Source: Phenylobacterium sp.
GTDB lineage: Bacteria; Pseudomonadota; Alphaproteobacteria; Caulobacterales; Caulobacteraceae
DNA: 64,000 nt
Direction of reading: 5' to 3'
Assembly: GCF_004297125.1 (NCBI RefSeq)
Contig: NZ_SCVD01000021.1
Location: 310,001-374,000 of the forward strand
The notes under the pieces are model-generated. The model was not told where the DNA came from. It did not search any database and saw only the letters and a program-made list of their open reading frames with translations. A program made the translations under genes and the position numbers. Positions 1-8,372 of this stretch are shown piece after piece. Position 1 is the stretch's first letter. The number at the start of each line of letters is the position of its first letter.

Positions 1-144
1 GAGGTGGCCCACAACCGCCTCGCCCTCGACGTGCCCGCCAAGGGCGCCGAGTTCGACGTCATGATCGAGACCCGCGACGCGCAGCACACCCAGGAGGTGA
101 TGGATGCGCTGCGCGAACGCGGCTACCCGCCGCGCGTCGTCTAA
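1..144 (+). CDS. ilvA: Threonine ammonia-lyase, C-terminal end (partial)
   Basis: Only the last 47 codons are in the window, ending in TAA. The peptide (DVPAKGAEFDVMIETRD, then QHTQEVMDALRERGYPP) resembles the C-terminal ACT-like tail of medium-length threonine dehydratases, which deaminate threonine to 2-oxobutanoate, the first step toward isoleucine. The assignment rests on this tail alone; the PLP-binding domain lies outside the window. The next gene starts 12 bp downstream. Confidence 0.65.
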   Translation, partial: EVAHNRLALDVPAKGAEFDVMIETRDAQHTQEVMDALRERGYPPRVV

Positions 145-156
145 GGACCTTAAGCC

Positions 157-666
157 ATGAAGCGTACCCTGATCCTGATGGCCGCCGTCCTGGCGCTGGC
201 CGCCTGCCAGCCCAAGGGCAAGGAGGCCGCCGGCCCTGCCGCGCCGACCGAGCAGTCGGCAGCCAGCAAGGCGTTCATGGAGAAGGCCGGCAAGGAAGCC
301 GGCGTGAAGGTCCTGTCCTCCGGCCTGGCCTACAAGATCGTCCGTTCGGGGCCGGAGACCGGCCTGAAGCCAGGTCCGCACGACGAGGTGAAGGTCCACT
401 ACGAGGGCAAGCTCGAGGATGGGACGGTCTTCGATTCCAGCTACGAGCGCGGCCAGCCCGCGGCCATGCCGCTGGACCGGCTGATCCCCGGTTGGCAGGA
501 AGCCCTCCAGCTCATGCGGCCGGGCGACGAATGGACTCTCTATGTGCCGTCGAACCTGGGTTACGGCGACGAGGCCGCGGGCCAGATCCCGCCCGGCTCT
601 CCGCTGATCTTCAAGATCGAGCTGATCGACGTCCTGCCCGCGCCGGGGCGGATTCAGCAGGGCTGA
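157..666 (+). CDS. FKBP-type peptidyl-prolyl isomerase, lipoprotein
   Basis: 169 residues. The N-terminus is a lipoprotein signal (MKRTLILMAAVLALAAC, lipobox LAAC), so the protein should be lipid-anchored on the periplasmic side of a membrane. Residues about 50 to 165 form one FKBP domain: VKVHYEGKLEDGTVFDSS, then the VIPGW-like LIPGWQEAL, and LGYGDEAAG followed by IPPGSPLIFKIELID. FKBPs catalyse cis-trans isomerisation of prolyl bonds and help envelope proteins fold. There is no long N-terminal dimerisation domain as in FkpA/Mip, so this is a minimal form. AAGGA lies just upstream of the ATG. Confidence 0.9.
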   Translation: MKRTLILMAAVLALAACQPKGKEAAGPAAPTEQSAASKAFMEKAGKEAGVKVLSSGLAYKIVRSGPETGLKPGPHDEVKVHYEGKLEDGTVFDSSYERGQPAAMPLDRLIPGWQEALQLMRPGDEWTLYVPSNLGYGDEAAGQIPPGSPLIFKIELIDVLPAPGRIQQG

Positions 667-722
667 GGTGCTGTGGCTCGCTTGGGGTGGGCCGGGCCGG
701 CGCGCGGGTCTAAGCATGGGCC

Positions 723-1889
723 ATGACGACCGATCTCTATCCCGCCGCCCGTGACCTGCTGGCCAAGCTGGTCGGGTTCGACACCACCTCGCGCGGCTCG
801 AACCTCGAGCTGGTCGAATGGGTCGAGGCCTATCTCGACGGTCTGTCGGCGCCCCACCGTCGCGTGCCCAACGCCGACGGGACCAAGACCAACCTGCTGG
901 CGACCATCGGCCCCGCGATCGAGGGCGGCGTCGTGCTGTCCGGCCACACCGACGTGGTGCCGGTGGACGGCCAGCCGTGGAGCACCGACCCCTTCAGCCT
1001 GCAGGAGCGCGACGGCCGGCTTTACGGCCGCGGGACCTGCGACATGAAGGGGTTCCTCGCCCTGGCGCTGGCCGCCGCGCCGGAGCTGGCGAAGACGGCC
1101 AGGAAGCCGGTGCATCTGGCGTTCTCCTACGACGAGGAGATCGGCTGCCTGGGCGCGCCCAGCATGATCGAGGTCATCCGCCGCGAACTGCCCGCCCCGG
1201 CGGTGGTCGTGGTCGGCGAGCCCACCAACATGGAGGCGGTGAGCGGCCACAAGGGCATCGCCACCTTCCACGTCACCGTCACCGGCCGTGAGTGCCACTC
1301 CAGCCAGCCGCACCTGGGCGTGTCGGCGGTGATGGAGGCGGTGAAGCTGATGGGGTCGCTGAACGCGCTCTCGGCGCGGCTGTGGGACGAGGCCGATCCG
1401 GCGTCGCCGTTCACGCCCAAGGGGCCCACCCTGACCATCGGCATGGTCCACGGCGGCACGGCGCACAACATCATCGCCCGCGAGTGCCATTTCGTCTTCG
1501 ACCTGCGCTCGCCGGGACCGCGGACGCCGGAAGAGATCGTCGCCCCGTTCCTGGCCGAGTGCGCGGCGATGGACGCGGCGCTCAAGGCCCGCGCGCCGGA
1601 GGCCGGCGTGGTCGTCGACATGCACACCAACGTCCCGCCGTTCAGGCCCGAAGCCGACGGCGCGGCCGAGGCCTTCGCCCGGCGGATGACCGGCGACAAC
1701 GGCCCGCCGCGCGTGGTGGCCTTCGCCGCCGAGGCCGGCCAGTTCCAGCAGGCGGGCTTCTCGACCGTGATCTGCGGCCCCGGTTCGATCGACCAGGCGC
1801 ACCAGCCTGACGAGTACGTGGAGATCGCCCAGATGCAGCGCGGCGCAGGGTTCATGCGCCGCCTGATCGAGTGGGCGGCGGAGGACTGA
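723..1889 (+). CDS. argE: Acetylornithine deacetylase
   Basis: 388 residues, the usual length for ArgE of the M20 metallopeptidase family. It hydrolyses N-acetylornithine to ornithine in arginine synthesis, in the cytoplasm. Metal-binding and catalytic motifs are in order: SGHTDVVPVDG (His75, Asp77), YGRGTCDMKGF (bridging Asp), YDEEIGCLGAP (catalytic Glu pair), GEPTNM, and near the end CGPGSIDQAHQPDEYVE (C-terminal His ligand). The dimerisation domain lies between residues about 180 and 290. Succinyl-diaminopimelate desuccinylase is the main alternative, but GPGSIDQAHQPDEYV is typical of ArgE. It converges on the glycosyltransferase gene downstream, with a hairpin between them. Confidence 0.9.
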   Translation: MTTDLYPAARDLLAKLVGFDTTSRGSNLELVEWVEAYLDGLSAPHRRVPNADGTKTNLLATIGPAIEGGVVLSGHTDVVPVDGQPWSTDPFSLQERDGRLYGRGTCDMKGFLALALAAAPELAKTARKPVHLAFSYDEEIGCLGAPSMIEVIRRELPAPAVVVVGEPTNMEAVSGHKGIATFHVTVTGRECHSSQPHLGVSAVMEAVKLMGSLNALSARLWDEADPASPFTPKGPTLTIGMVHGGTAHNIIARECHFVFDLRSPGPRTPEEIVAPFLAECAAMDAALKARAPEAGVVVDMHTNVPPFRPEADGAAEAFARRMTGDNGPPRVVAFAAEAGQFQQAGFSTVICGPGSIDQAHQPDEYVEIAQMQRGAGFMRRLIEWAAED

Positions 1890-1901
1890 CCCCCAAAGGG
1901 C

Positions 1902-1941
1902 GTCATCCCCCGGCTCAGCCTTCGGCTGACCGTGGGATGAC
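1902..1941. terminator. Bidirectional hairpin between convergent genes
   Basis: GTCATCCC at 1902-1909 pairs with GGGATGAC at 1934-1941. Inside, GGCTCAGCC and GGCTGACC pair imperfectly around a TTC loop. It sits between argE and a convergent glycosyltransferase gene, so it could end transcripts from both sides. There is no T tract. The sequence style resembles short dispersed palindromes of Caulobacter-type genomes. Confidence 0.6.
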
Positions 1942-1957
1942 GTGGAAGGAAGCGCGG

Positions 1958-2989
1958 TTATCGCGCCGAGGCTCTCAGCGGCCGGATCACGGGGCGGCGG
2001 CGCGAGAGGTCTTTCGGGTTCCACGTCATTGCGCCCGCCACGTCGCCCAGCGACGCACGGCGCAGGGCCTGCACCGCGCGGCGGCTGCGGAACATCTTCG
2101 GCGCGCCCGCGAACGCCGCCCGCACGGCGCGCAGGATCAGCCGGATGTGCGGGCGGTTGTCCTTCTTCAGGTAGATCAGCACCAGCGTCATCAGGTGCAG
2201 CGGCGTCACCAGCGGCAGCAGCGGGGCCGGGGTGTTCTTGAACAGCACCCAGAAGCGGTTGCGCGTGCCGTGGAAGACCGCGAATTCCGACTTGGGCCCA
2301 CCCGACGACGCCGAACCCAGGTGGCGGATGGTCGCGTCGGGGACCAGCAGCGTCGGCTGGCCGGCGAGCTGCAGGCGATAGCCCAGGTCGACGTCCTCGC
2401 CGTAGCAGAAGAAGTCCTCGTCGAAGCCGCCCAGGTCGAGGAACAGCGCCCGGTCGATCATCATGGCCGCGCCGCAGGGGCTGAACACCTCGCCCTCGCG
2501 CGCCTGGCCCTCGTCGCGGTTGAGGTAGCCGCCGCGATAGGGGATGCCGGTGATGCTCATGACGTCGCCCAGGCCGTCCAATATGCCGGGCTCGCCCTCC
2601 ACCATCTGGCGCGAGGTGAAGGACGACACCTTCCCGTGGCGCGCCGCCGCCGCCATCAGGTTCGCCAGCCAGTCCGGCTCGGCGTAGGCGTCGGGGTTGA
2701 GCAGCACGTACCACCGGCCTCGGCCCTCGCGGGCCCCCTGGTTGCCGGCCCCGGTGAAGCCGAGGTTCGCGTCGTTGCGGATCAGGCGGACCCACGGGAA
2801 CGACGCGGCGATCGTCGAATCTCCCGGATCCGGCGAGGCGTTGTCGATCACCAGGGCCTCGAAATCGCGGAAGGTCTGGGCGCCCAGGTGCTCAAGGCAC
2901 GTGCGCAGCGTCGGCCCTGAGTTGTATGCGATCACGCAGACGGTGACCCGCGGGTGTTCGGCCTTGTCATCGCCTCGTTGCTGCGCCAT
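1958..2989 (-). CDS. Glycosyltransferase family 2
   Basis: 343 residues. The N-terminal GT-A domain shows the family 2 pattern: VCVIAYNSGPTLRTCLEHL at residues about 15-35, VIDNASPD, LIRNDANLGFTGAGNQG, and the DxD-like metal site NPDAYAEPDW. A later FCYGEDVDLGYRLQLAG matches the catalytic-base region (ExDxxxR style) of rhamnosyltransferase-like members. A hydrophobic patch near residue 265 may bind the membrane. It probably adds a sugar to a lipid-linked surface polysaccharide. The divergent neighbour makes dTDP-rhamnose precursors, which supports a rhamnosyltransferase role, but the donor sugar cannot be read from sequence. Confidence 0.85.
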   Translation of the reverse strand: MAQQRGDDKAEHPRVTVCVIAYNSGPTLRTCLEHLGAQTFRDFEALVIDNASPDPGDSTIAASFPWVRLIRNDANLGFTGAGNQGAREGRGRWYVLLNPDAYAEPDWLANLMAAAARHGKVSSFTSRQMVEGEPGILDGLGDVMSITGIPYRGGYLNRDEGQAREGEVFSPCGAAMMIDRALFLDLGGFDEDFFCYGEDVDLGYRLQLAGQPTLLVPDATIRHLGSASSGGPKSEFAVFHGTRNRFWVLFKNTPAPLLPLVTPLHLMTLVLIYLKKDNRPHIRLILRAVRAAFAGAPKMFRSRRAVQALRRASLGDVAGAMTWNPKDLSRRRPVIRPLRASAR

Positions 2990-3021
2990 GCGACAGCCAC
3001 ACTCACATCTGTTGGATCATC

Positions 3022-3573
3022 ATGACGATCACGCCGCTCGCCATTCCCGATGTCCTGCTTATCACGCCCAAGCGGCATGGCGATGCGCGGGGCTGGTTCT
3101 CGGAAACCTGGAGCCAGAAGGCCCTGGCCGGCACCGTGGCCGACACGACGTTCGTCCAGGACAACCAGGCCTACAGCTCGACCAAGGGCATCCTGCGCGG
3201 CCTGCACTTCCAGAAGGGCGCCACGGCGCAGGGCAAGCTGATCCGCTCGCTGCGCGGCGCGATCTTCGATGTGGTGGTCGACCTGCGGAAGGGCTCGGCC
3301 ACCTACGGGCAGTGGGTCAGCGCCGAGCTGACCGCGGAGGGCGGGGAACAGCTCTGGGTGCCGCGCGGCTTCGCCCACGGCTACTGCACGCTCACCGCCG
3401 AGTGCGAGATCTTCTACAAGGTCGATAACCTTTACGCGCCGACCGAAGAGGGCGGGGTCATCTGGAACGACCCCGACCTGGGCATCCCCTGGCCGCTCGA
3501 CGGCGAACCGATGCTGTCCGAGAAGGACACCAAGCTGCCGCGCGTGAAGGACTTGGGCGACGTTGGGTTCTAA
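3022..3573 (+). CDS. rfbC: dTDP-4-dehydrorhamnose 3,5-epimerase
   Basis: 183 residues, standard for RmlC/RfbC. The enzyme epimerises dTDP-4-keto-6-deoxyglucose at C3 and C5 on the way to dTDP-L-rhamnose. Cupin-fold markers are visible: ARGWFSETW, FVQDNQAYS, the catalytic-His segment GILRGLHFQ, and LWVPRGFAHGYCTL. The gene faces the glycosyltransferase across 32 bp, so the two may share a promoter region. No rfbA, rfbB or rfbD lies next to it, so the pathway is split in this genome. The stop overlaps the end of the convergent DUF899 gene by a few bases. Confidence 0.92.
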   Translation: MTITPLAIPDVLLITPKRHGDARGWFSETWSQKALAGTVADTTFVQDNQAYSSTKGILRGLHFQKGATAQGKLIRSLRGAIFDVVVDLRKGSATYGQWVSAELTAEGGEQLWVPRGFAHGYCTLTAECEIFYKVDNLYAPTEEGGVIWNDPDLGIPWPLDGEPMLSEKDTKLPRVKDLGDVGF

Positions 3574-4277
3574 TAGCTGAGCTTGGGATACCAGTGGGGG
3601 TTCCGCCCCGCCGGGGTCATGTCCAGCACGCTCCACAACGGCGACAGGTCCGGCGCCCCGCGCGGATCCTGACCGGGATCGGCCATGTCGCCGCTCATCT
3701 CGCCGCTGTAGAAGTGACGGACGGTCCCGCCCTCGCGGGTGAAGACGTTGAAGCCGGGGTTGTCACTCTTGCCCTCGATGTCGGTGGCGTGGAAATCGCG
3801 GCTGAAGGCGTCGTCGACGTCGGCGTACATCGGCAGGTTCTTCCAGCCGCGCTCGACCTTGAAGGCGACCTGCCGCGCGATCGATGTGCGTCCCACGACG
3901 GCCAGCGCCACCTGCTGACGGATGTCTGCGGCGACGCCGTCCCACGCGCCCAGCACGTTCGTACACATGGGGCAGGGCCGCTCGCGCTCTGGTCCGAACA
4001 TCCAGCTGTACAGCACCAGGGTGTCCTGATCGCCGAACATGTCGGCCAGGCTGGCCGGCCCGTTCTCGCCCATGAACCTGTAGTCCGCGGTGACCTCGCC
4101 GCCAGGGGGCAGGGCGCGGCGTTGCGCGGCGACGCGCTCCAGATGGCGGCGCAGCTCGATCTCTTCGGCCAGAAGGGCGTTGCGTGCGGTACGGTACTCG
4201 ACGCTTTCGTTCGGGTAGCGTGCCGTGTTCGTGGCTGCGAGGGCGGCGGCGCTGGGCAGGTTGGAACCGTCAGGCAT
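3570..4277 (-). CDS. DUF899 family thioredoxin-like protein
   Basis: 235 residues. The sequence matches the DUF899 family in style: an N-terminal helical part with EELRRHLE-like repeats, then a thioredoxin-like fold with SWMFGPERERPCPMCTNVL (the cysteine pair CPMC), and a late FNVFTREGGTVRHFYS plus LWSVLDMTP tail. These proteins are thought to be redox proteins of unknown substrate; no reaction is established. It overlaps the 3' end of rfbC on the other strand. The start has a short spacing from an upstream GGGAGA. Confidence 0.85.
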   Translation of the reverse strand: MPDGSNLPSAAALAATNTARYPNESVEYRTARNALLAEEIELRRHLERVAAQRRALPPGGEVTADYRFMGENGPASLADMFGDQDTLVLYSWMFGPERERPCPMCTNVLGAWDGVAADIRQQVALAVVGRTSIARQVAFKVERGWKNLPMYADVDDAFSRDFHATDIEGKSDNPGFNVFTREGGTVRHFYSGEMSGDMADPGQDPRGAPDLSPLWSVLDMTPAGRNPHWYPKLSY

Positions 4278-4319
4278 CGTATCGTCTCCCGTTCTCGACC
4301 TCGTGAACGGCCCGCCTCG

Positions 4320-5456
4320 TCAGGCTTCCGTTGGGGTCGACCATTCCCCAAGAACGTCCGGGTCGGTCTCGTTCCGACAACGCGCGTCGCGCAAGTTGGC
4401 GAAGGCCTCGGCGGGGAGGAGCCGCGCCAGGGTCCAGACGGCCGCCCCGCGCACCAGGGGCGAGGGATCGTCCAGCAGCGGCTCGGCCTCGGCGGCCAGG
4501 GCCGGCTCTCGCGAATTGCCGATGGCGTAGAGCACGTTGCGGACGAAGCGGTCGCGGCCGATCCGTTTGACCGGGTTCTTGGCGAACAGGGCGCGGAAGG
4601 CCGGGTCGTCCAGCCGAACCAGGTCGGCGAGCGACGGGGCCGTCAGGGCCTCCCGCGCGGCCAGCTTCTGCTCGCGGCCGACTTGCGCGAACTTGTTCCA
4701 CGGACAGACCGCCAGGCAGTCGTCGCAGCCGTAGATGCGGTTGCCGAGGCTGGCGCGGAGCTCCCGCGGGATCGGGCCCTTCAGCTCGATGGTCAGGTAC
4801 GAGATGCAGCGTCGCGCATCGAGCTGGTAAGGCGCGGGGAACGCGCCGGTCGGGCAGATGTCCAGGCAGGCGCGGCAGGTCCCGCAGGTGGTGGCTTCGA
4901 CGGTGTCGGGCTCCAGCTCCAGGGTGGTCAGGATCGAGCCCAGGAACAGCCAGGAGCCGAACTCACGGCTGACCAGGTTCGTGTGCTTGCCCTGCCAGCC
5001 CAGGCCGGCGCGCTCGGCCAGCGGCTTCTCCAGCAGCGGCGCGGTATCGACGAAGACCTTCAGCTCGCCGCCGAGGGTCGCCACTATCCAGCGGGCCAGG
5101 GCCTTCAGCCGCGCCTTGATCACCTCGTGATAGTCGTCGCCCTGGGCGTAGACGCTGATCGCCCCCTTGGTCGGCTGCCCGAGGATCTCCAGCGGATCGC
5201 GGCTGGGGCCGTAGTTCACCCCGAGGACAATGGCCGAGCGCGCGCCCGGCCACATGGCGCGCGGGTGCTTCCGGCGCTCGGCGGTCTCGGCCATCCAGGC
5301 CATCTCGCCATGGCGGCCCGCGTCCACGAACTCGAACAGCCGTCCGGCCGCCGGCCAGGCCTCGTCGATGTCGGTGAAGCGGCAGAGGTCGAAGCCGAGC
5401 GCTTTCGCTTCCGCGCGGATCAGGGGTTCTGCGGTGTCAGAAGTCGAGGTCGTCAT
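4320..5456 (-). CDS. queG: Epoxyqueuosine reductase
   Basis: 378 residues. QueG reduces epoxyqueuosine to queuosine in tRNA, the last step of queuosine synthesis, using cobalamin and two 4Fe-4S clusters. The cluster motifs are [17 protein letters not shown] and [11 protein letters not shown] in the middle of the protein, preceded by an N-terminal cobalamin-binding domain ([27 protein letters not shown]). The C-terminal 80 residues look like a HEAT-type repeat ([29 protein letters not shown]), as in many QueG proteins. The start overlaps the end of the upstream glutathione transferase gene by 20 bp, which points to one transcript. Confidence 0.93.
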   Translation of the reverse strand: MTTSTSDTAEPLIRAEAKALGFDLCRFTDIDEAWPAAGRLFEFVDAGRHGEMAWMAETAERRKHPRAMWPGARSAIVLGVNYGPSRDPLEILGQPTKGAISVYAQGDDYHEVIKARLKALARWIVATLGGELKVFVDTAPLLEKPLAERAGLGWQGKHTNLVSREFGSWLFLGSILTTLELEPDTVEATTCGTCRACLDICPTGAFPAPYQLDARRCISYLTIELKGPIPRELRASLGNRIYGCDDCLAVCPWNKFAQVGREQKLAAREALTAPSLADLVRLDDPAFRALFAKNPVKRIGRDRFVRNVLYAIGNSREPALAAEAEPLLDDPSPLVRGAAVWTLARLLPAEAFANLRDARCRNETDPDVLGEWSTPTEA

Positions 5457-6126
5457 AGTGCCCGGCGGGGTGCAGGCCCGGCCACCGGTCGTTGAGCAGC
5501 GGCCGGAAGCAGGGCCGGGATTTCATCTTCATGTACCAGGTCTTCACGGCGGGGAACTCCCGCCACGGCATGTCGCCGAAATAGTCGATCACCGAGAAAT
5601 GCGCCGCGGCGGCGAAGTCGGCCAGTGACAGGCGCTTGCCGGCCAGCCATTCGCGGGCCTGTAGCAGGTCGTCCAGCATGAAGAGGTGGTTCTTCAGGGC
5701 CTCCTTGCCCTGGCGCAGGTTGGCCAGCTCCGGCGCGCCCAGGCCCAGCAGTCGCTTCTCGATCTTCTCGTGCAGGATGTAGCCGCCGGCCTCGAACTCG
5801 AACTTGCGCTCGAACCAGGTGATCAGGCGGCGCGCCTCGGCGCGTTCGAGCGGGTCTTGGGCGAACAGCGCGGGCTCGGGGTTGGTCTCGTCCAGGTGAT
5901 CGATGATCGCCCGCGGCTCGCACAGCACCAGCGGGCGTCCGCCCTCGGTGGTCTCCACCAGCACCGGCACCATGCCGGAGGGGTTCATCTTGGTCAGCTC
6001 GCGCGGGCGCTCCCAGTAGCGGACCGACACCTCCGTGAACGGCAGCCGCTTCTCGCCCAGCACCAGGCGCACCTGGCGCGAAGCCGGGTCGAGCGGAAAG
6101 TGGTGCAGGGTGCGTTCGACGGTCAT
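5437..6126 (-). CDS. Glutathione S-transferase family protein
   Basis: 229 residues. An N-terminal thioredoxin-like domain (residues about 1-80: [38 protein letters not shown], and the glutathione-contact segment [12 protein letters not shown]) is followed by an all-helical C-terminal domain. Members conjugate glutathione to electrophiles or act as glutathione-dependent isomerases or reductases; the substrate is unknown. It is the first gene of a probable two-gene unit with queG, overlapping by 20 bp. The link to queuosine synthesis looks positional only. Confidence 0.85.
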   Translation of the reverse strand: MTVERTLHHFPLDPASRQVRLVLGEKRLPFTEVSVRYWERPRELTKMNPSGMVPVLVETTEGGRPLVLCEPRAIIDHLDETNPEPALFAQDPLERAEARRLITWFERKFEFEAGGYILHEKIEKRLLGLGAPELANLRQGKEALKNHLFMLDDLLQAREWLAGKRLSLADFAAAAHFSVIDYFGDMPWREFPAVKTWYMKMKSRPCFRPLLNDRWPGLHPAGHYDDLDF

Positions 6127-6206
6127 GGCAGCATGTACGGAAAGGGCCGCGCCTCATACGCGAATCAATGAAATCCCAACAGACGCTTAGGGTCTTAAGG
6201 GGGCGT

Positions 6207-7160
6207 TTACCGCGTTGCCCGCGAGGCCTCGGAATCTGTGGATTCCGCGAACGCGCCGCCATGCGGTTCGGCCCGCCCGCGCGGGTCGGCGTGGATGATG
6301 ATGTCGGCGGCCGGGAAGGCCTCCAGGATCCGCTTCTCGGCGGCGACCACCACCTCGTGAGCGGCCTCCAGGGTGAGCTCGGGGTCGAGCGCGACGTGCA
6401 TCTGCATATGGATGTAGGGCCCGGACGATCTGGTGCGCAGCTGGTGGACGTCGGTCAGGCGCGGGTCGGCGCTGGCCAGGCGCACGATCTCGGCGCGCTC
6501 CTCGTCCGGCAGTTCACGGTCCATCAACTGGTTGGCCGCCTCGCGGAACACGCCGACCGCGCTCCAGAGCAGCAGACCCGCCACCACGACCGCCGCGGCC
6601 GCGTCGAACCCGGTGACGCCCAGCCAGGCGGCCGCGGCGATGCCGGCCAGGGCGACCAGGTTGGAAGCGAAGTCGGACAGGTAGTGCGCGCGGTCGCCGG
6701 CCACCGCCACCGACGCGGTCTGGCGCAGCACCCGCGACTGGGCGGCGACCAGCAGGAGGGTCAGGACCGTCGAGACCAGCATCACGCCCACCGCCCAGCC
6801 ACCATGCTGCAGCGGCTGGGGGTCGGCGAAATGACCGACGGCCTCACGCACGATCAGGGCGGCGGAGGCGAAGACCAGGCCGGCCTGCAACAGACTGGCG
6901 AAGGCCTCGGCCTTGCCGTGGCCGAACCGGTGCTCGGCGTCGGGCGGCGCGGCTGCGAGCCGCACGGCGAAGGCGGTGGCCAGCGAGGCGATCAGGTCCA
7001 GCCCGGAGTCCGCCATCGAGGCCAGCAGCGCCGTCGAGCCCGAGGCGATCCAGGCGATGGCCTTGATCGTCACCAGGACCGCCGCGGTGGCGACCGACAG
7101 CAGCGTCACCCGGCGGGTGAGGGCGGCGGTTTCGGCAGGGCTCAGGCGGGAGGTGGCCAT
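6207..7160 (-). CDS. Cation diffusion facilitator (metal efflux pump)
   Basis: 317 residues. This is a CDF family transporter with about six membrane segments and a cytoplasmic C-terminal domain. It exports divalent metals (Zn, Fe, Co or Cd) against protons across the inner membrane. The motif LASMADSGLDLIASL in the second segment carries the metal-site Asp; HRFGHGKAEAFASLLQ follows, and DFASNLVAL supplies the second Asp site. The C-terminal part (LTDVHQLRTRSSGPYIHMQMHVALDP) is the ferredoxin-like metal-sensing domain. With DxxxD sites, zinc or iron is the most likely substrate, but specificity is not readable. Confidence 0.9.
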   Translation of the reverse strand: MATSRLSPAETAALTRRVTLLSVATAAVLVTIKAIAWIASGSTALLASMADSGLDLIASLATAFAVRLAAAPPDAEHRFGHGKAEAFASLLQAGLVFASAALIVREAVGHFADPQPLQHGGWAVGVMLVSTVLTLLLVAAQSRVLRQTASVAVAGDRAHYLSDFASNLVALAGIAAAAWLGVTGFDAAAAVVVAGLLLWSAVGVFREAANQLMDRELPDEERAEIVRLASADPRLTDVHQLRTRSSGPYIHMQMHVALDPELTLEAAHEVVVAAEKRILEAFPAADIIIHADPRGRAEPHGGAFAESTDSEASRATR

Positions 7161-7214
7161 CCTCCCTAGTTAGCGCCGGCAGCGTGGGCCGCCAGCGCTA
7201 ACGACTCTCAAGGA

Positions 7215-8288
7215 TCAGGCCGCCTTCCTCGGCATCGGGCCGACGTAGACGCTGGCGGGGCGGATGAGACGGCCGCCGGCGAGCTGTTCGCGGGCGTGGG
7301 CGAGCCAGCCGGCCACCCGCCCCATGGCGAAGACGCAGGTGAAGGCGCTGGGCGGGAAGTCGAGGGCCTCCAGCAGAAGCGCGGTGTAGAACTCGACGTT
7401 GGTTTCCAGCGAGCGTTCCGGCTTGTGCTCGCGCAGGATGGCGAGAGCGGCAGCCTCCACGGCCTCCGCGAACTCCAGCCGGCCCTGGCGGGCGTCCAGC
7501 CAGCGGACGGCGGTCTTCAGCGCGTCGGCGCGGGGATCGCGGACCTTGTAGATCCGATGGCCAAAGCCCATCAGCCGGTCGCCGCGCGCCAGGGCCGCTT
7601 CGATCCAGGCGCGTGCGTTCGAGGGCTCGCCGATCTCGTCCAGCATCTCGATCACCGGGCCCGGCGCGCCGCCGTGCAGCGGCCCCTTCAGGGCGCTGAT
7701 CCCGGCCAGCACCGCCGAGCCGAGGCCGGCGCGGGTGGACGCCACGACGCGGGCGGCGAAGGTCGAGGCGTTCAGGCCGTGGTCGGCCACGGTGACCAGA
7801 TAGGTGTCCAACGCATCCGCCTCGGCCTTCGACGCCGGGACCCCGCGCAGCATCCGCAGGATGTCGGCGGCGTGCCCCAGCGACGGGTCGGGGGCGAGCG
7901 GCGCTTCGCCCGCCTGGGCGCGGACCACGGCGGCGGTGAACACGGCGGGCGCCGCCAGCAGGCGGAAGGCGACCTTGGCGTCGTCGCCGTCGGCGAGGCG
8001 GGCGGTCAGCGCGCGCATGGCCTCGATCGGCGTGCGGTCCAGCAGACCGGTGTCCAGGGCCGAGACCTCGGCGAACACCTCGGCACGGGCGGCGCCCAGG
8101 GCGGCGGGGATGTCGTCGGGCAGGTCGTCGTAGAAGCCGGCGAACAGCAGGCCCACGACCTCCTCGTAGGTCGTACGCCCGGCCAGTTCGTCCAGCGAGC
8201 GGCCCCGGACGATCAGCACGCCGGCCGCGCCATCCACTTCGCTGAGCACGGTGTGGGCGGCGACGACGCCTTCCAATCCATCGGACAT
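7215..8288 (-). CDS. Citrate synthase / 2-methylcitrate synthase family enzyme
   Basis: 357 residues, the length of the short bacterial type II-like citrate synthases. Catalytic segments are present: GPLHGGAPG (first His) and GFGHRIYKVRDPRADAL (second His with CoA and oxaloacetate contacts). The third position, usually Asp in NVDFY, is Glu here (NVEFYTALLLEAL). The enzyme condenses acetyl-CoA or propionyl-CoA with oxaloacetate; which one cannot be decided. It faces a helix-turn-helix/citrate-synthase fusion across 84 bp, an arrangement that suggests mutual regulation. The main TCA citrate synthase (about 430 residues) is probably elsewhere. Confidence 0.85.
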   Translation of the reverse strand: MSDGLEGVVAAHTVLSEVDGAAGVLIVRGRSLDELAGRTTYEEVVGLLFAGFYDDLPDDIPAALGAARAEVFAEVSALDTGLLDRTPIEAMRALTARLADGDDAKVAFRLLAAPAVFTAAVVRAQAGEAPLAPDPSLGHAADILRMLRGVPASKAEADALDTYLVTVADHGLNASTFAARVVASTRAGLGSAVLAGISALKGPLHGGAPGPVIEMLDEIGEPSNARAWIEAALARGDRLMGFGHRIYKVRDPRADALKTAVRWLDARQGRLEFAEAVEAAALAILREHKPERSLETNVEFYTALLLEALDFPPSAFTCVFAMGRVAGWLAHAREQLAGGRLIRPASVYVGPMPRKAA

Positions 8289-8348
8289 GACAGGTCTCCA
8301 ATCCTCTTGCTGGACTGCAGGAATGCCTTTGCGCTTGAGAAATCAAGA

Positions 8349-8365
8349 TTGATCAATATGATCAA
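8349..8365. promoter_or_regulatory. Perfect palindrome, likely operator
   Basis: TTGATCA at 8349-8355, a 3-bp spacer ATA, and TGATCAA at 8359-8365 form a perfect inverted repeat in an AT-rich island. It ends 7 bp before the ATG of the helix-turn-helix citrate synthase fusion and lies about 60 bp upstream of the divergent citrate synthase start. No Shine-Dalgarno sequence precedes that ATG, so the mRNA may be leaderless and the palindrome may overlap the promoter. Autoregulation by the fusion protein is an inference. Confidence 0.6.
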
Positions 8366-8372
8366 TATATAG

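Noticed and set aside
654..2795. Very long open frame antisense to argE and across the glycosyltransferase
   Set aside because: Composition artefact of GC-rich DNA: Arg/Gly/Pro-rich, no family features, and it opposes well-supported genes.
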